From contig OZ176052.1 in NCBI GenBank assembly GCA_964247055.1, forward strand, positions 7,626,001 to 7,690,000: a DNA stretch of 64,000 bases, given 5' to 3'. Position 1 is the first letter of the stretch. Every line of letters starts with the position of its first letter. Origin of the DNA: Paragordius varius. Its lineage: Eukaryota > Nematomorpha. The notes under the pieces were generated by a model. That model saw only the letters and a program-made list of their open reading frames with translations, made no database searches and was not told the origin of the DNA. Positions 24,101-33,753 of this stretch are shown piece by piece. The position numbers and the translations under genes are program-made.

Positions 24101-27100
24101 AAAAAACCCGTTTTTCACACGGGGTGGGCCCGTACTGGGGGCCTATTTCAAAAAAAAGGGCGAAGCTATTGTCGGGGCATTCATTAATGATTATATTTTT
24201 TCGATATTTGGATTTGAATGGGTCTACCGGTTTTCCTGTACCAGATCACAAAGCCAGCATTTTCCATTTTTATAAATATATAGATAAATTGATTTTATAA
24301 ATAATTTATTTATTTTGTTAGGTAAAAAATCAAGCACTAAACGAGCCCTTTCCCCACCCTCTTTAAAGGATAATATATCATATGCGGAATACAAGTAAGT
24401 ATTCTGTATTATTTCAAATTTTACAAATAAATCAATATAAATTTGGACAATTCATTTTATATATGAAATGTTTTTAAATAGCTTTTTTCATTGTTTTCTA
24501 CTGCAGGGAGTTTATGGAATTTCAGAAATTTAAGAAGCAAATGGATTTGCAACGTGGAGGATTTGGATCTGCCATTGATTTTCCAGATTACCTGGGGTCT
24601 GATGGTCAAAGGCTCGGTAATAAATTACGCTTTATAAAAAATAAGATGTGTATTTATAATAGTATTTTAAATTAACGGTATTGCCATGGTTATATTAGTA
24701 ATATCCAATAATTTTGCGTTTATTGAAAAATACGTATTGTGTATTATTGAATTTGCATACCTTTTATTAAATTTTAATTTATATATTTTACTTTACTTTG
24801 TAGCTACTCGTTTAACATATACAAGCCAATTGTATTTCAAATATATTTATTTTAAAAATTCTGAGCAGTTCTATTATTCACAACAAACAATTAATATTTT
24901 TGTTCACATTCACCGCACATATATATCTTATGAGTAATGCATTGCATTAAAAATCTTTTTTTATTGTTTGTTATCTGTTAACTGTCATATATATATATAT
25001 ATATATATATATGATTGCGCTATATTATTAAAAATAATTACATTGCATGTTTTTATAGGTAATAATACTTTTTTGAACAACCCTCATATGCCAATAATAC
25101 GCCAACCAAATCAACAAGTTTTAGGATACGGTAATAATGTAGGTGCCGTCGTTGGTCCATCAACCAAATATAATCCATTAGATACAGAGTGAGTAACTAA
25201 CTATACGTTGCTAGTTTTTTATTTAATATTGCCAAATAGCATTTATGGTAAAGAGCATTTTACCTGGCTAAAAGGATAAGAAAATCCGAAAATAATATTT
25301 ATATTTTATTATGAACCAAATAAGCCAATCTATCACAACATTTCTCTTTGCTTTAAAACAGTTTTAGTCACCAAAAATTTTTAAAGGGTCAAAAAAATAT
25401 TTTTCTTGTCTTAAGGGCTTAAATGCTCTTTAACACCTTTGCAGATATTTATATAGAAAATAAGTATTTCATGCTCATAAGTAAGCGCTTTTAGGGACGC
25501 AATTTGAGTATTACTCCTCTAAAAGCTATATGGTAACGACGCATAAAAAAAGACTAGCAAGTAGGGTTGTGCTGATCAAGTCATGACCAGGTCAGTGACT
25601 ATATATTTTTTGACCATAGTCATAAAAAAAACAGCTGTTTTTTGAAAAATTGCTGTAATTTTTTTTTGAAAGAGAGATAGTAAGATTTTATTGTTTTTAA
25701 ATATATTTTTAAAAAATATAAATTAAGTATTTTAATATGCTTATTTAACAATATAAAATTGTTGAACATGCATCCTTTTTAACATAAGCATTTTAGGCAT
25801 ATCCAAATATTTTGAAAAACAAAACAATCAAGCACTTTGCAAAATAAATTATTCCATATATATGAACCAATAAAATGAAAAAACATTTTATAATCGGATT
25901 TAATGAAAGAAAGTGTAAAACCAACTAGGTAAAATTTTATTTTAATTATCCAGTACTAAAAGCTATGTATTTGAAGATTCAGAAGGCCAACATGTGCCAA
26001 AATTTATTTGAACACAAAATCGATTAAATTTGATTGAAAATATTTGTAAATAATAAATATAAAATATGTACAATACATTTTAAAAACGCAAGTGTCGTTC
26101 GAACATTATTTTTACATTCCAATATCGCATGATATTTCCTTAGGTAAAAGTGGTCATGACCATGGTCTGACTCGGTCTGACCGGACTTTTTTGAAAAATC
26201 AGTCAAATGCACAACCCTACTAGCAAGCATATTTACTCACACTATAATATTAATATACCAATGTTAATAGATTAATGTCTGGTTCCCAGCATCATCATCA
26301 TCCACTTGATGGCAACATAAATAGTTCCATGTTACCGAATAATCAATCCGCCCCAGCTGGCTTTCAAAGTGGTGTTGTTGGTTTAACTAAACCTGTCTTA
26401 TATGATCCTTTTAGTCGCAATATTGCGCATGATCGTAATAATACAATGATGATACATAATAATTATCACCGTAATACAACTAGTAATCTCCAAAACAATT
26501 TTTATGATGAATACAATAATGGTGGTGGTGGTGGCATGATTCCAAGAATGCCGACCGCAGCAGCTACTAGTAAAACACAATATTTATTAACTATATGCTA
26601 GTTTTTATATAATGATATTTCCAGATAACATTTATGCCCAGCAAAAAGCTTTATTATCATCTAATAAGAAAAATAACACAATAAGATTCCCTTTGCTCTG
26701 TATGATGCTATCTCTGGGAATATTTAATAAAAAAACTAGCACAATACATTTTTGCTCACACTGTATTTTATCTATATTTATTTATAAAACATTATTTCTT
26801 TTTTGACACCAAAAAAAACAGATCCCTATGGAATAATGGGGAGTAGTGATTATGCATTGCAACAACAAAATTCGCAACATCACCCTTTATCTCGTCCCTC
26901 AAATAACTTGATGGGCCGTGTTCCACCTCGCATGATAAATAATATAAATAACCACATGGCTAATAACAGCAACCTTAATAACCAAAGTAATGTGATGAAT
27001 ATGGGAATAGTAGGTTCGAGGGGTATGGCAGCACCTTCCCGTGATTTGAGTTACATGCATACACCCCTACGACCCGAACAAAGAAAGCAAGTTGAAAATC

Positions 27101-28591
27101 GGTTTCGGGATATGATGACGAAAATTAGTCAAAGTTATTTGCAAGGTTTTTTGATACATTTTCTTAAATATTATATAACATACGAATTTTTGAGTGGATA
27201 TTATTTGGCAAAAACGAAAATGATATAAGTGTGTGCTTAAATTTTTAGGTCTTATTTTGTATTTTTTAAAGTTTTTACTATGTTTTAACAAATCAAAAAT
27301 GTTTTTACCTATTGATATGTAATCAAATGTTTTTATTGACATTCACGATATCTGTATCAATTCCGTACTTTGTTGATATAGGCTTTATTTCAAGATTTTT
27401 ATATTAAATGTCTGTTTTATTTAGATATATTTTTAAGGTGTACAAAATATTCATTTTTTATTTCCCCTTAAATAACATATCTTTCAAATTATTACCGAAT
27501 TAATGTTTAAATATAAATCTTGATTAAAATGTAACTTAATAAATATATATTATAAATAATTATTATATTATTCCAGCAAAATATTATATATCATTTACAG
27601 CTCAAAAACACCCTTAAACAATTAAAATTCACCCTAAAATAAATTGTGTGTTTTTGAATATTAAAAACCACCTATATTATATATTTAGTTCAAAAAAATA
27701 TAATTTCGTTTATTATTAAAATATTAATGAAAAAATAGAGTATGCCATAAAAAAATAATTTATATTATAATGATGATTAGCCCGAAAACACATAATTTGT
27801 TTTTAGGGTGAATTTGAATTGTTCAAGGGTGAATCTTAAATTGTGTATATACTGAAATTTCCAATTTTTTACCAACTTTATCCAATAAAACAGGTAGACC
27901 TGAAAGAGAAAAAGAACCGAGTGAGTTTATGCGTGCACATGGCTATCCTTCCGTTAATATGCAGCATCCTAATCCAATGTATAATCATTACTTTTTAATT
28001 TTATTGTTATACATCATTTGCACTTCAAGAGTATCCTTGAACACTTCACGTTGGTCCTTCCACTTTTTTATTTTGATTTAATTTTATCAATTAAACCATT
28101 TATCATTCATCTATTTTATCATTTTTAACCTATTTTCTTGATTAATTTAGTCAATATCAACGTTTAATCATTCAGAAACCGTCCATATAATTTCTTAGAA
28201 AAAAATATTAATAAGATTTTAACACATAATTGAAAAATATTAAGTATTCAGGGTTGTTGATTAATGATTTTTTAAAAACATTTATGTTATTTTATGAATT
28301 GACAAAAATTTGTTTGAAACAACAAAAAAGTAATTTTTGAATAAAAAATATTACTTTTGAATTAATTACATAATTAATAAAGAAAATTATAAAAAATAAT
28401 AAAAAATACATGCCTCCAAACTTAAAAAGTCTAAGGACGAACTTGAGTGCAAGGACGAACTTGAAGTGTACCATTAATTAAGGACACTCTCGAAGTGCAA
28501 ATGGTATATATATTTTTAATATTTTTGTTAATTTAGGATGCAACAGAAAATTGATCATTTCGTTACCGATCTTATGAAAAATTACTACTAA
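18152..28591 (+). CDS. U1-type/C2H2 zinc-finger protein with Asn/Gln-rich C terminus (5' end unresolved)
   Basis: Sixteen exons join in frame: 18152-18354, 18775-18843, 19180-19201, 19266-19382, 20006-20142, 20915-21037, 21123-21201, 21410-21502, 24322-24394, 24507-24616, 25059-25188, 26271-26569, 26625-26699, 26822-27145, 27894-27978 and 28537-28591, giving over 660 residues. An acidic stretch is followed by a U1-like finger (FYCEICDIRMNGKQSFDAH, then RGNKH), a second finger-like module (YLCELCDKKADMRTLESHL, then VHR) and a long His/Asn/Gln/Gly-rich tail. U1-type fingers bind double-stranded RNA or RNA-protein complexes, so a nuclear RNA-binding role is likely; I cannot name the ortholog. 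The start exon was not found, and the acceptor of exon 26822 is purine-rich and less certain. Confidence 0.8.
21690..23110 (-). mobile_element. Non-LTR retrotransposon (LINE) fragment with reverse transcriptase
   Basis: The minus strand at 22827-22432 encodes RRQGIDEWLI, YADDLVITSTSESDL and YGLKVNFSKTKLM, the palm and post-palm part of a LINE reverse transcriptase with the catalytic YADD. Further 3', 22140-21895 encodes RYGSEPWPMSKTNESQL and LPLQWAGHV, the usual C-terminal region. Frames shift and stop between these blocks and the N-terminal half is missing. A plus-strand piece at 22910-23110 repeats the SYGLKVNFSKTKLM region in the opposite direction. It lies in the 2.8-kb intron 21503-24321 of the zinc-finger gene. 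Confidence 0.85.
23150..24285 (+). repeat. Composite repeat R1, copy 2, with tandem units
   Basis: The head reads ACTAGCGTAAATCTCGTGCT and holds two short hairpins: GCTGC-TAC-GCAGC and AAGTCC-TTC-GGACTT. After it, a unit starting near GGTCTACCGGTTTTCC (23229, 23710, 24221) repeats at about 0.48 and 0.51 kb. The tail is ATAAATATATAGAT. Three frames stay open for 70-80 codons at 23978-24300, but they encode no recognisable domain. It abuts the LINE fragment. Confidence 0.8.
24983..25012. repeat. (AT)n microsatellite
   Basis: A run of alternating AT lies in the intron upstream of exon 25059 of the zinc-finger gene. Similar runs are at 10733-10756, 41464-41484 and 44224-44258. Confidence 0.9.
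25562..26219. mobile_element. hAT-type non-autonomous element with 8-bp target duplication
   Basis: The 658-bp element begins TAGGGTTGTGC and ends GCACAACCCTA. It is flanked on both sides by the perfect 8-bp duplication CTAGCAAG (25554-25561 and 26220-26227). TIR form and target-site length fit the hAT superfamily. No transposase frame. It lies in an intron of the zinc-finger gene (25189-26270). Confidence 0.92.
27606..27832. mobile_element. Palindromic MITE in a zinc-finger gene intron
   Basis: Left arm ACCCTTAAACAATT and TTCACCCTAAAA with GTGTGTTTTT; right arm AAAACACATAATTT, TTTTAGGGTGAATT and AATTGTTCAAGGGTG. The arms are about 50 nt of imperfect inverted repeat around an AT-rich core. 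No coding capacity. Confidence 0.75.
28015..28503. mobile_element. TIR MITE, family B copy 2, in the last zinc-finger intron
   Basis: Ends are CATTTGCACTTCAAGAGTAT and the complement of CATTTGCACTTCGAGAGTGT, a TIR of about 25 bp. The interior shares TTCAGAAACCGT and ATCATTTTTAACCTATTTTC with the copy in the SDR intron. It fills nearly all of the final 558-nt intron (27979-28536). Confidence 0.88.
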
Positions 28592-29488
28592 AGTTTTTGT
28601 TTGTTATTTCCCATTTGACTGCTATAATAGTTGTAAAATAAATTTACTATGACACCTGTATTATTATTTTAATTTCTGTTCATTCCTTAATAGTGTTTAG
28701 TATTCATATTCGTTTCATATAACAATGTTGTAAATAGTCGTGTAATTCATATAAGATAGCAATAACTCTTTGTATCGTTCAAAAGGGGGCGCATCCCTTT
28801 GTTAGATGATGATAAATTATTTTTTTTTAAATATTTTTGAGATTTTGAGCCATATTTAAATCTCGATATTTTTATAAAATTTTCATATTAAAATTTATTT
28901 TGTTTTAACAGTCCATTATAGTTTTACATTCCAGAGCGATTCGAAATTTAAATATTTTAAAAAGTATTTAAGGTTTTATCCGAATTTAAATGCTTTCTTT
29001 AACCTTTTAGGCGCATTATACAAAAGAATTTTTTTAAAAAACTGTAAAATTGAAATATCCTCATCTCAAACTTTCTTCCTTTTTTTCTATAATTTTGTTC
29101 AATCTCTAATGCAACAGGCAAATTAATGTGTATTATGGTTAGAAATTAGCTTTATCAGGCAAAATTTTACCACTTTAAATATTTTTATTTCAATATCCGC
29201 TGTTCATTTCATTTTGGAAAACCCTAGAACAAAACTATAAAAATTATAAACATTTTTATTAAATACGTGTAACAATATTTGATGATTAAATTTTAACTAA
29301 AAAACTTTCAATGCTGTAGTTTATTTACATAATTGATTTCTGAGATATATACCCTAATATTATAATTAGGACAAAAAGTTTTTAATTGAAACTAATTCGA
29401 ATATTAATTTACTAGTTATGCAATTTTTTATCACAATTACATAATGTGATTGGATAAAATTTATCGTCTGCCTTTTTTAAATTTTGAT
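28592..29488. repeat. Intergenic region with family D repeat copy
   Basis: Between the zinc-finger gene and HORMAD. A family D copy at about 28890-29080 carries TTTTACATTCCAGAGCGATT, AAGTATTTAAGGTTTTA and TTTTAGGCGCATTA. No coding exon seen. The HORMAD promoter should lie in the last few hundred bases. Confidence 0.6.
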
Positions 29489-30670
29489 ATGGCCGTAGCA
29501 TTAGCGACTAAATCAAAAACGAAAATTACTGAAAAGATATCTACTGCTTTTATTCAAAAAATATATGGTATTTCGGTTTCATCTATTCTGTATTTTCGAA
29601 ATATATTCCCGGAAGGTGCTTTTGACAAATGTCGGGATAAAGATCAAGAATATCGTGTGTTGATTGCTGATCAAAACAATCCAAACGCATTTTACGTCTA
29701 TAAGATGATGCAAGGATGTTATGATGCCATAAAAAAGAAGTATCTCAAGAAAGTTTTAATGGGTTTCTATGAAAAAGACGACATTGCTGAAAATTTTCTG
29801 GAGTACTATATATTTCAATTCTCATATGATGGTCAACAAATGAAGTTAAAGCTAAATGAACAGAAAAATATTTTAAATATACAAATGAACCAAAAGGTGT
29901 CCAAGGTTAATTTGTTAGATTCTTTACAATTATTAAATTCGGTTTTGCAAAAATTACCCCCCAATCTTTTTGTTTCCATGAGGTTGTTTTACGATGAAAA
30001 TACACCGTTTACTTATCAACCTCCAGGATTTATTGGAATACAAGAACCTGAAAACTTTGCCAGACTTTTTACATTCAATTTGGGACATGTTAAAACAAAA
30101 TACCATGAACTCTACTTAAAATTTTATTCCAAGGATGAATATATAAAGCAAATCGATATGCAAGATAATGTAAGCGGAACAACATCAACTACCTTTGTTG
30201 ATTATACTAGCGATGAACATTCTCCCAATCCCTCCAAATATTTGGATAAAATTACACAAATTCAAGAAATTAAATGTTTTTGTGCGATGACTGATTTCAT
30301 ATCAAATAATATGATACAATGTTTACGTTGTAAAAAACTTCAACATGCAGTATGCTATGGTCGATTGATAGTATATCAAAACATGGAACATTTTTGTGGG
30401 TGTAATGTTGCAGAATCTAATAAAACCTATAAGGATAAATTTTCTAGGCTTGCACTTTGGCGACGTGTCCTTGATTATTGCATGAAAAGGGAATATCTAG
30501 TTGTACACGATTACAAGGGCTTTTTCAAATTTACAAATCCTATGCAAGCTCATCAGCAAATAATAAAGTTGTTGAAAAATCAAGTTATTAGTAAATATCA
30601 AACTCGCAAGCAGTATATAATTAATGGGCCAAAGGCCAAACAATGTTTTGAAGAAACTTTAAAACATTAG
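29489..30670 (+). CDS. Meiotic HORMA-domain protein with PHD and winged-helix-like C terminus
   Basis: HORMADs (HORMAD1/Hop1/ASY1 family) coat meiotic chromosome axes and control recombination and checkpoint signalling. The gene is one exon of 393 residues from the first in-frame ATG. The HORMA domain spans about residues 12-215, with SVSSILYFRNIFPEGAF, GCYDAIKKKYLKKVLMGFYE, VSMRLFYDENTPFTYQPPGF and LGHVKTKYHELYLKF, closely parallel to animal HORMAD1. An acidic linker leads to a complete C4HC3 PHD-type cluster: C263, C265, C278, C281, H286, C289, C303, C305. Residues 313-385 (LALWRRVLDYCMKREYLVV onward) look like a winged helix. Vertebrate HORMAD1/2 lack this PHD/winged-helix part; Hop1 has one. 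The stop lies 82 nt before the Mos ATG. Confidence 0.95.
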   Translation: MAVALATKSKTKITEKISTAFIQKIYGISVSSILYFRNIFPEGAFDKCRDKDQEYRVLIADQNNPNAFYVYKMMQGCYDAIKKKYLKKVLMGFYEKDDIAENFLEYYIFQFSYDGQQMKLKLNEQKNILNIQMNQKVSKVNLLDSLQLLNSVLQKLPPNLFVSMRLFYDENTPFTYQPPGFIGIQEPENFARLFTFNLGHVKTKYHELYLKFYSKDEYIKQIDMQDNVSGTTSTTFVDYTSDEHSPNPSKYLDKITQIQEIKCFCAMTDFISNNMIQCLRCKKLQHAVCYGRLIVYQNMEHFCGCNVAESNKTYKDKFSRLALWRRVLDYCMKREYLVVHDYKGFFKFTNPMQAHQQIIKLLKNQVISKYQTRKQYIINGPKAKQCFEETLKH

Positions 30671-30752
30671 CTTGTTATATTTGTCTATTAAAAATACGAA
30701 TAAATTATTTACCATTGTTTATCAACAATTTAGCTTATTTTTTATATACCGT
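30671..30752 (+). promoter_or_regulatory. 82-nt HORMAD-Mos junction with AATAAA then AG acceptor
   Basis: The spacer contains AATAAA at 30699-30704 and, about 30 nt on, TTTATCAACAATTTAG ending at 30733. The Mos ATG follows 19 nt later. A poly(A) signal followed closely by an AG acceptor is the layout of an operon junction resolved by trans-splicing. That reading is inference: no spliced-leader gene is present in the window. Confidence 0.4.
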
Positions 30753-33653
30753 ATGAATAAAACTAAAATATTTTTATTGCCTGATAAGAGCCCTTACCAT
30801 ATATTTTCACCGCATAGTTTTACTTCGAATCAACCTGTCGACAAATTAATACCAAAATTCACGCCTAAAACATTTTTAGACACAAATAATGATGCAACAA
30901 AATGTTTTAATACACCATGTAAGTCTTATCTCTTTAAAACAATATCCCCATATAACAATAGTTTTGATTCCAGAAATTATTCTGTATTTTCACCCAATAA
31001 TTATGATACATTAGAAAACAAATCAGTATCTTCAATTTTCTCTAATTTTAAAGGGAATTTCGGTAAACATATAACCTTTTGTAAGAAAGACCGCTCAAAA
31101 GAGTTTTTTGTCCGTAAAGAAGAAAACGATCCATTACAATTGTTATCCGAATTTAATGCTTTCAAAGCTCGCAATAATTCTAACATTGTTAAAACATTGG
31201 GGATAAAAATATTATTTAAACCGTTTTATAGTCATGATTCTAAGCAATCAAAAATTCCAAATTTTTTGGCAATGAACAGGAGTAAAAGGGTTAATTGGAC
31301 GAACGCTATATTATCTGCTAAAAATTTAGCTCAAAGTTTCATATACACAGAATATAGCGGCATTAATCTTGAAACTTTTCTTGTTTTATCTCCACAAAAA
31401 AGATCAAAATATTTTTGTCCATCGGAAAAAGTAAATATAAACAAAGTCATAGTTTCCCAACTTTGTGATGCCATTAAATTTTGCCATGCAAAAGGAATCA
31501 TACATTTGGATATAAAACCTGCAAATATTTTCCTCAAAAAATTAGTCGTAAAGTTAGGTATATACCCAAACACTAAAAAATTTTTTTATCGTAAGTTGAG
31601 ATAATTTGCCATTTTTAGAAATATTAATTGGTGATAAAACAACTAATATTAAAAATAACTTTATATGTTTCGTTTTCTGCGCTGGTAACTTTATATATAA
31701 TTTTTGTACCACCGTTGGGGCATTATCACATTTGTGACATTATAAAACAATTTTATTTTACTTATAATCGTAATAAGAAAAACAATAAGTTGTTGCAAAC
31801 TAAAATTAATGGCCATTGATTAAATAAAATGGATTTGTGGATTATAAACTAACATTTAATATGTTTTAAAAACAAACAGTTAAGATAATTCCGATACCTC
31901 ATTAGGAACCATAATATTTAACTTTTTAGATGTAAAATTTCTCATCTAACATTTTTTTAAGTGCTATTCTTGTAAAGTGAAAATTTATTTTTAAAGTACA
32001 TAAATAGAATAATTGAAAAAAATGGTCTATTTTTTAGGGATTATTGAAATTTTGGCCCTGATTTAACATTAAACTAGAAATTTTCAAATAAAAGTTTTAA
32101 ATATAGAACCATGTATTTTATCATTCGAAAGAGCGCGAAAGACTGATATTTCGAATGGTAGTTAGTCATTTAAATCAATCGATGTAAAATTTATTTGGGT
32201 TATATGGTCAAAATTTTCAAGCATAAAACAAGTCAAAGATTTTCACAGACACACTAATTTAGAATATAAATTAATATCATTATTAGGTTTTAATATAAAA
32301 TTTTAAAAAAAATTTTGGAAAAATCTTTGGTTTGCTTTTTGAATTTTTAATATTATAATTATTTTATCTAGTGGATGCAATGCATAGTTATAACTGTAAA
32401 TTTATTACATAATGGCTATAATAGATGAAGAATACCTTAAATTATATTTCAAATCTTTAAAATTTTGAAATTAAAGACCTTTTAAGAAAAGAATTAATAT
32501 TGATATGATGGTAATTTTTTAGCAAAAAGGTAAAAATTGCTGTTTTGAATGACATAAAAGCAATAAATAAGTGTTTTGATCAAAAAACTTTCTTGTGTTA
32601 TCTTTTTTAGACATTGATTGCCATCTACACAAAGTTTGAGATATTTTCAGCCATTCGCGGGTTGGTCGCTTCCTATGTCCAATAATAACTATTGATGTAA
32701 AACTATTATTATCCATTTTATAAAGTTTTACTCTTTCGAATGGTTTATTACAAATGGGCATTTGTTGTATATTTCCAAGTAAAACATTTTTTAGTAAAAT
32801 TTTGATAGGGAGAGCGCATAATCATAAAAAATCAAATGATATAAAATTCTTAGGTGGAATATGAGAGCACACCTTTTTTAAAAAAACCTCTATAACAATT
32901 TTGCATTTTTCTAAATATATCGATAATAGCTGGTTTAAAAAAAAACTTGCGAAAAATGTAATTAATCAGTTATTTAGTGCATATGTGCTAATTTTATATG
33001 GCGTTTCGATCGCAAATTTGTCTTAAAAAGCCATAATTAACTATATAAAATAAAATATAGAATTTTGAGTTTCTTTTTTCCTTTATTGGACTTAAATTGT
33101 ATCCAGACTTGCGAAGGCTTTAACACTCGCTTGCCCAGGGCTGACAGTGATGATGGAAAAATGCGTAGTTTCGGGGTTCGAACTCTGGCACGCAGTGTAG
33201 GAGGGATAATTCAGTTTACGATGTAGTACGGCCTCAAAATTTAATATGAATATAACCAATATACACTGTTATGTTTTTATTGTTTTACTTTCGTCTATAG
33301 GTGATTTTGGTTCGTCATTATCAATATCTGCATTAGAGGAGCCCAGAATATATACATCGGTAACGTGGCAATATGCTGCTCCAGAAATTTTAACAGGACC
33401 CTGTCTTCCAACCCTAGGTTGTGATATATATTCTTTGGCAATAACTATCTGGCAATTGGAAACGTGTAACCAACCCTACTTTGGTTTGCCAAAACATCCA
33501 ACAATTTACGCAATCATTAAAAAGGGTACGAGACCTGACTCGTCCAAAATTAACAACACAGCACTGGCATTGATCTTATGTGGGATGTGGAATCCTGAGG
33601 TTAATCAAAGGCCAAATATCGATCATCTCAAAATTGAATTGGACAATTTATAA
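30753..33653 (+). CDS. MOS: Mos serine/threonine kinase
   Basis: Mos is the germline MAPKK kinase that drives MEK/ERK signalling and meiotic arrest in oocytes. Exons 30753-31557 and 33301-33653 join in phase 1 (G|GT giving Gly) to 385 residues. After a 95-residue N-terminal extension come a weak glycine loop (GNFG, 101-104), the ATP lysine K122 (FFVRKE), the helix C glutamate E133 (LLSEFNAFKARNNSNIV), HLDIKPAN from 251 (Mos has HLD, not HRD), D270-F271-G272 and the APE motif in QYAAPEI. CDIYSLAITIWQLETCNQPYFG is diagnostic of Mos. The intron splits the residue before DFG and is 1743 nt, holding a family A repeat and a SINE-like repeat. All catalytic residues are kept. Confidence 0.95.
32617..32860. 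repeat. Dispersed repeat, family A copy 2 (in the Mos intron)
   Basis: Related to the first 295 bases of the window through CAAAGTTTGAG, TTTCGAATGG, ATTACAAATGGGCATT and ACATTTTTTAGTAAAATTTT. Same orientation as copy 1. No terminal repeats or coding capacity. Confidence 0.7.
33065..33245. mobile_element. SINE-like repeat, copy 1 (in the Mos intron)
   Basis: Shares CCTTTATTGGACTTAAATTG, AGGCTTTAACACTCGC, CAGGGCTGACAGTGATGATG and GTTCGAACTCTGGCAC with copies at 48700-48900 and 54160-54350. GGTTCGAACTC resembles the B box of tRNA promoters. It is richer in G+C than its surroundings. It ends about 55 nt upstream of the acceptor of Mos exon 2. Confidence 0.7.
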
Positions 33654-33753
33654 CTTCTGATTTTTTTACTCATAATAATTTAATATTCTAAGCATATAAT
33701 GCTGTGTTTTATCGTATTAATAGTAAATAAATTTTTAAATATAATTATATTAT

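Noticed and set aside
23978-24300. Three overlapping plus-strand frames of 69-79 codons
   Set aside because: They overlap in different frames in the R1 repeat; similar frames recur only because the repeat recurs.
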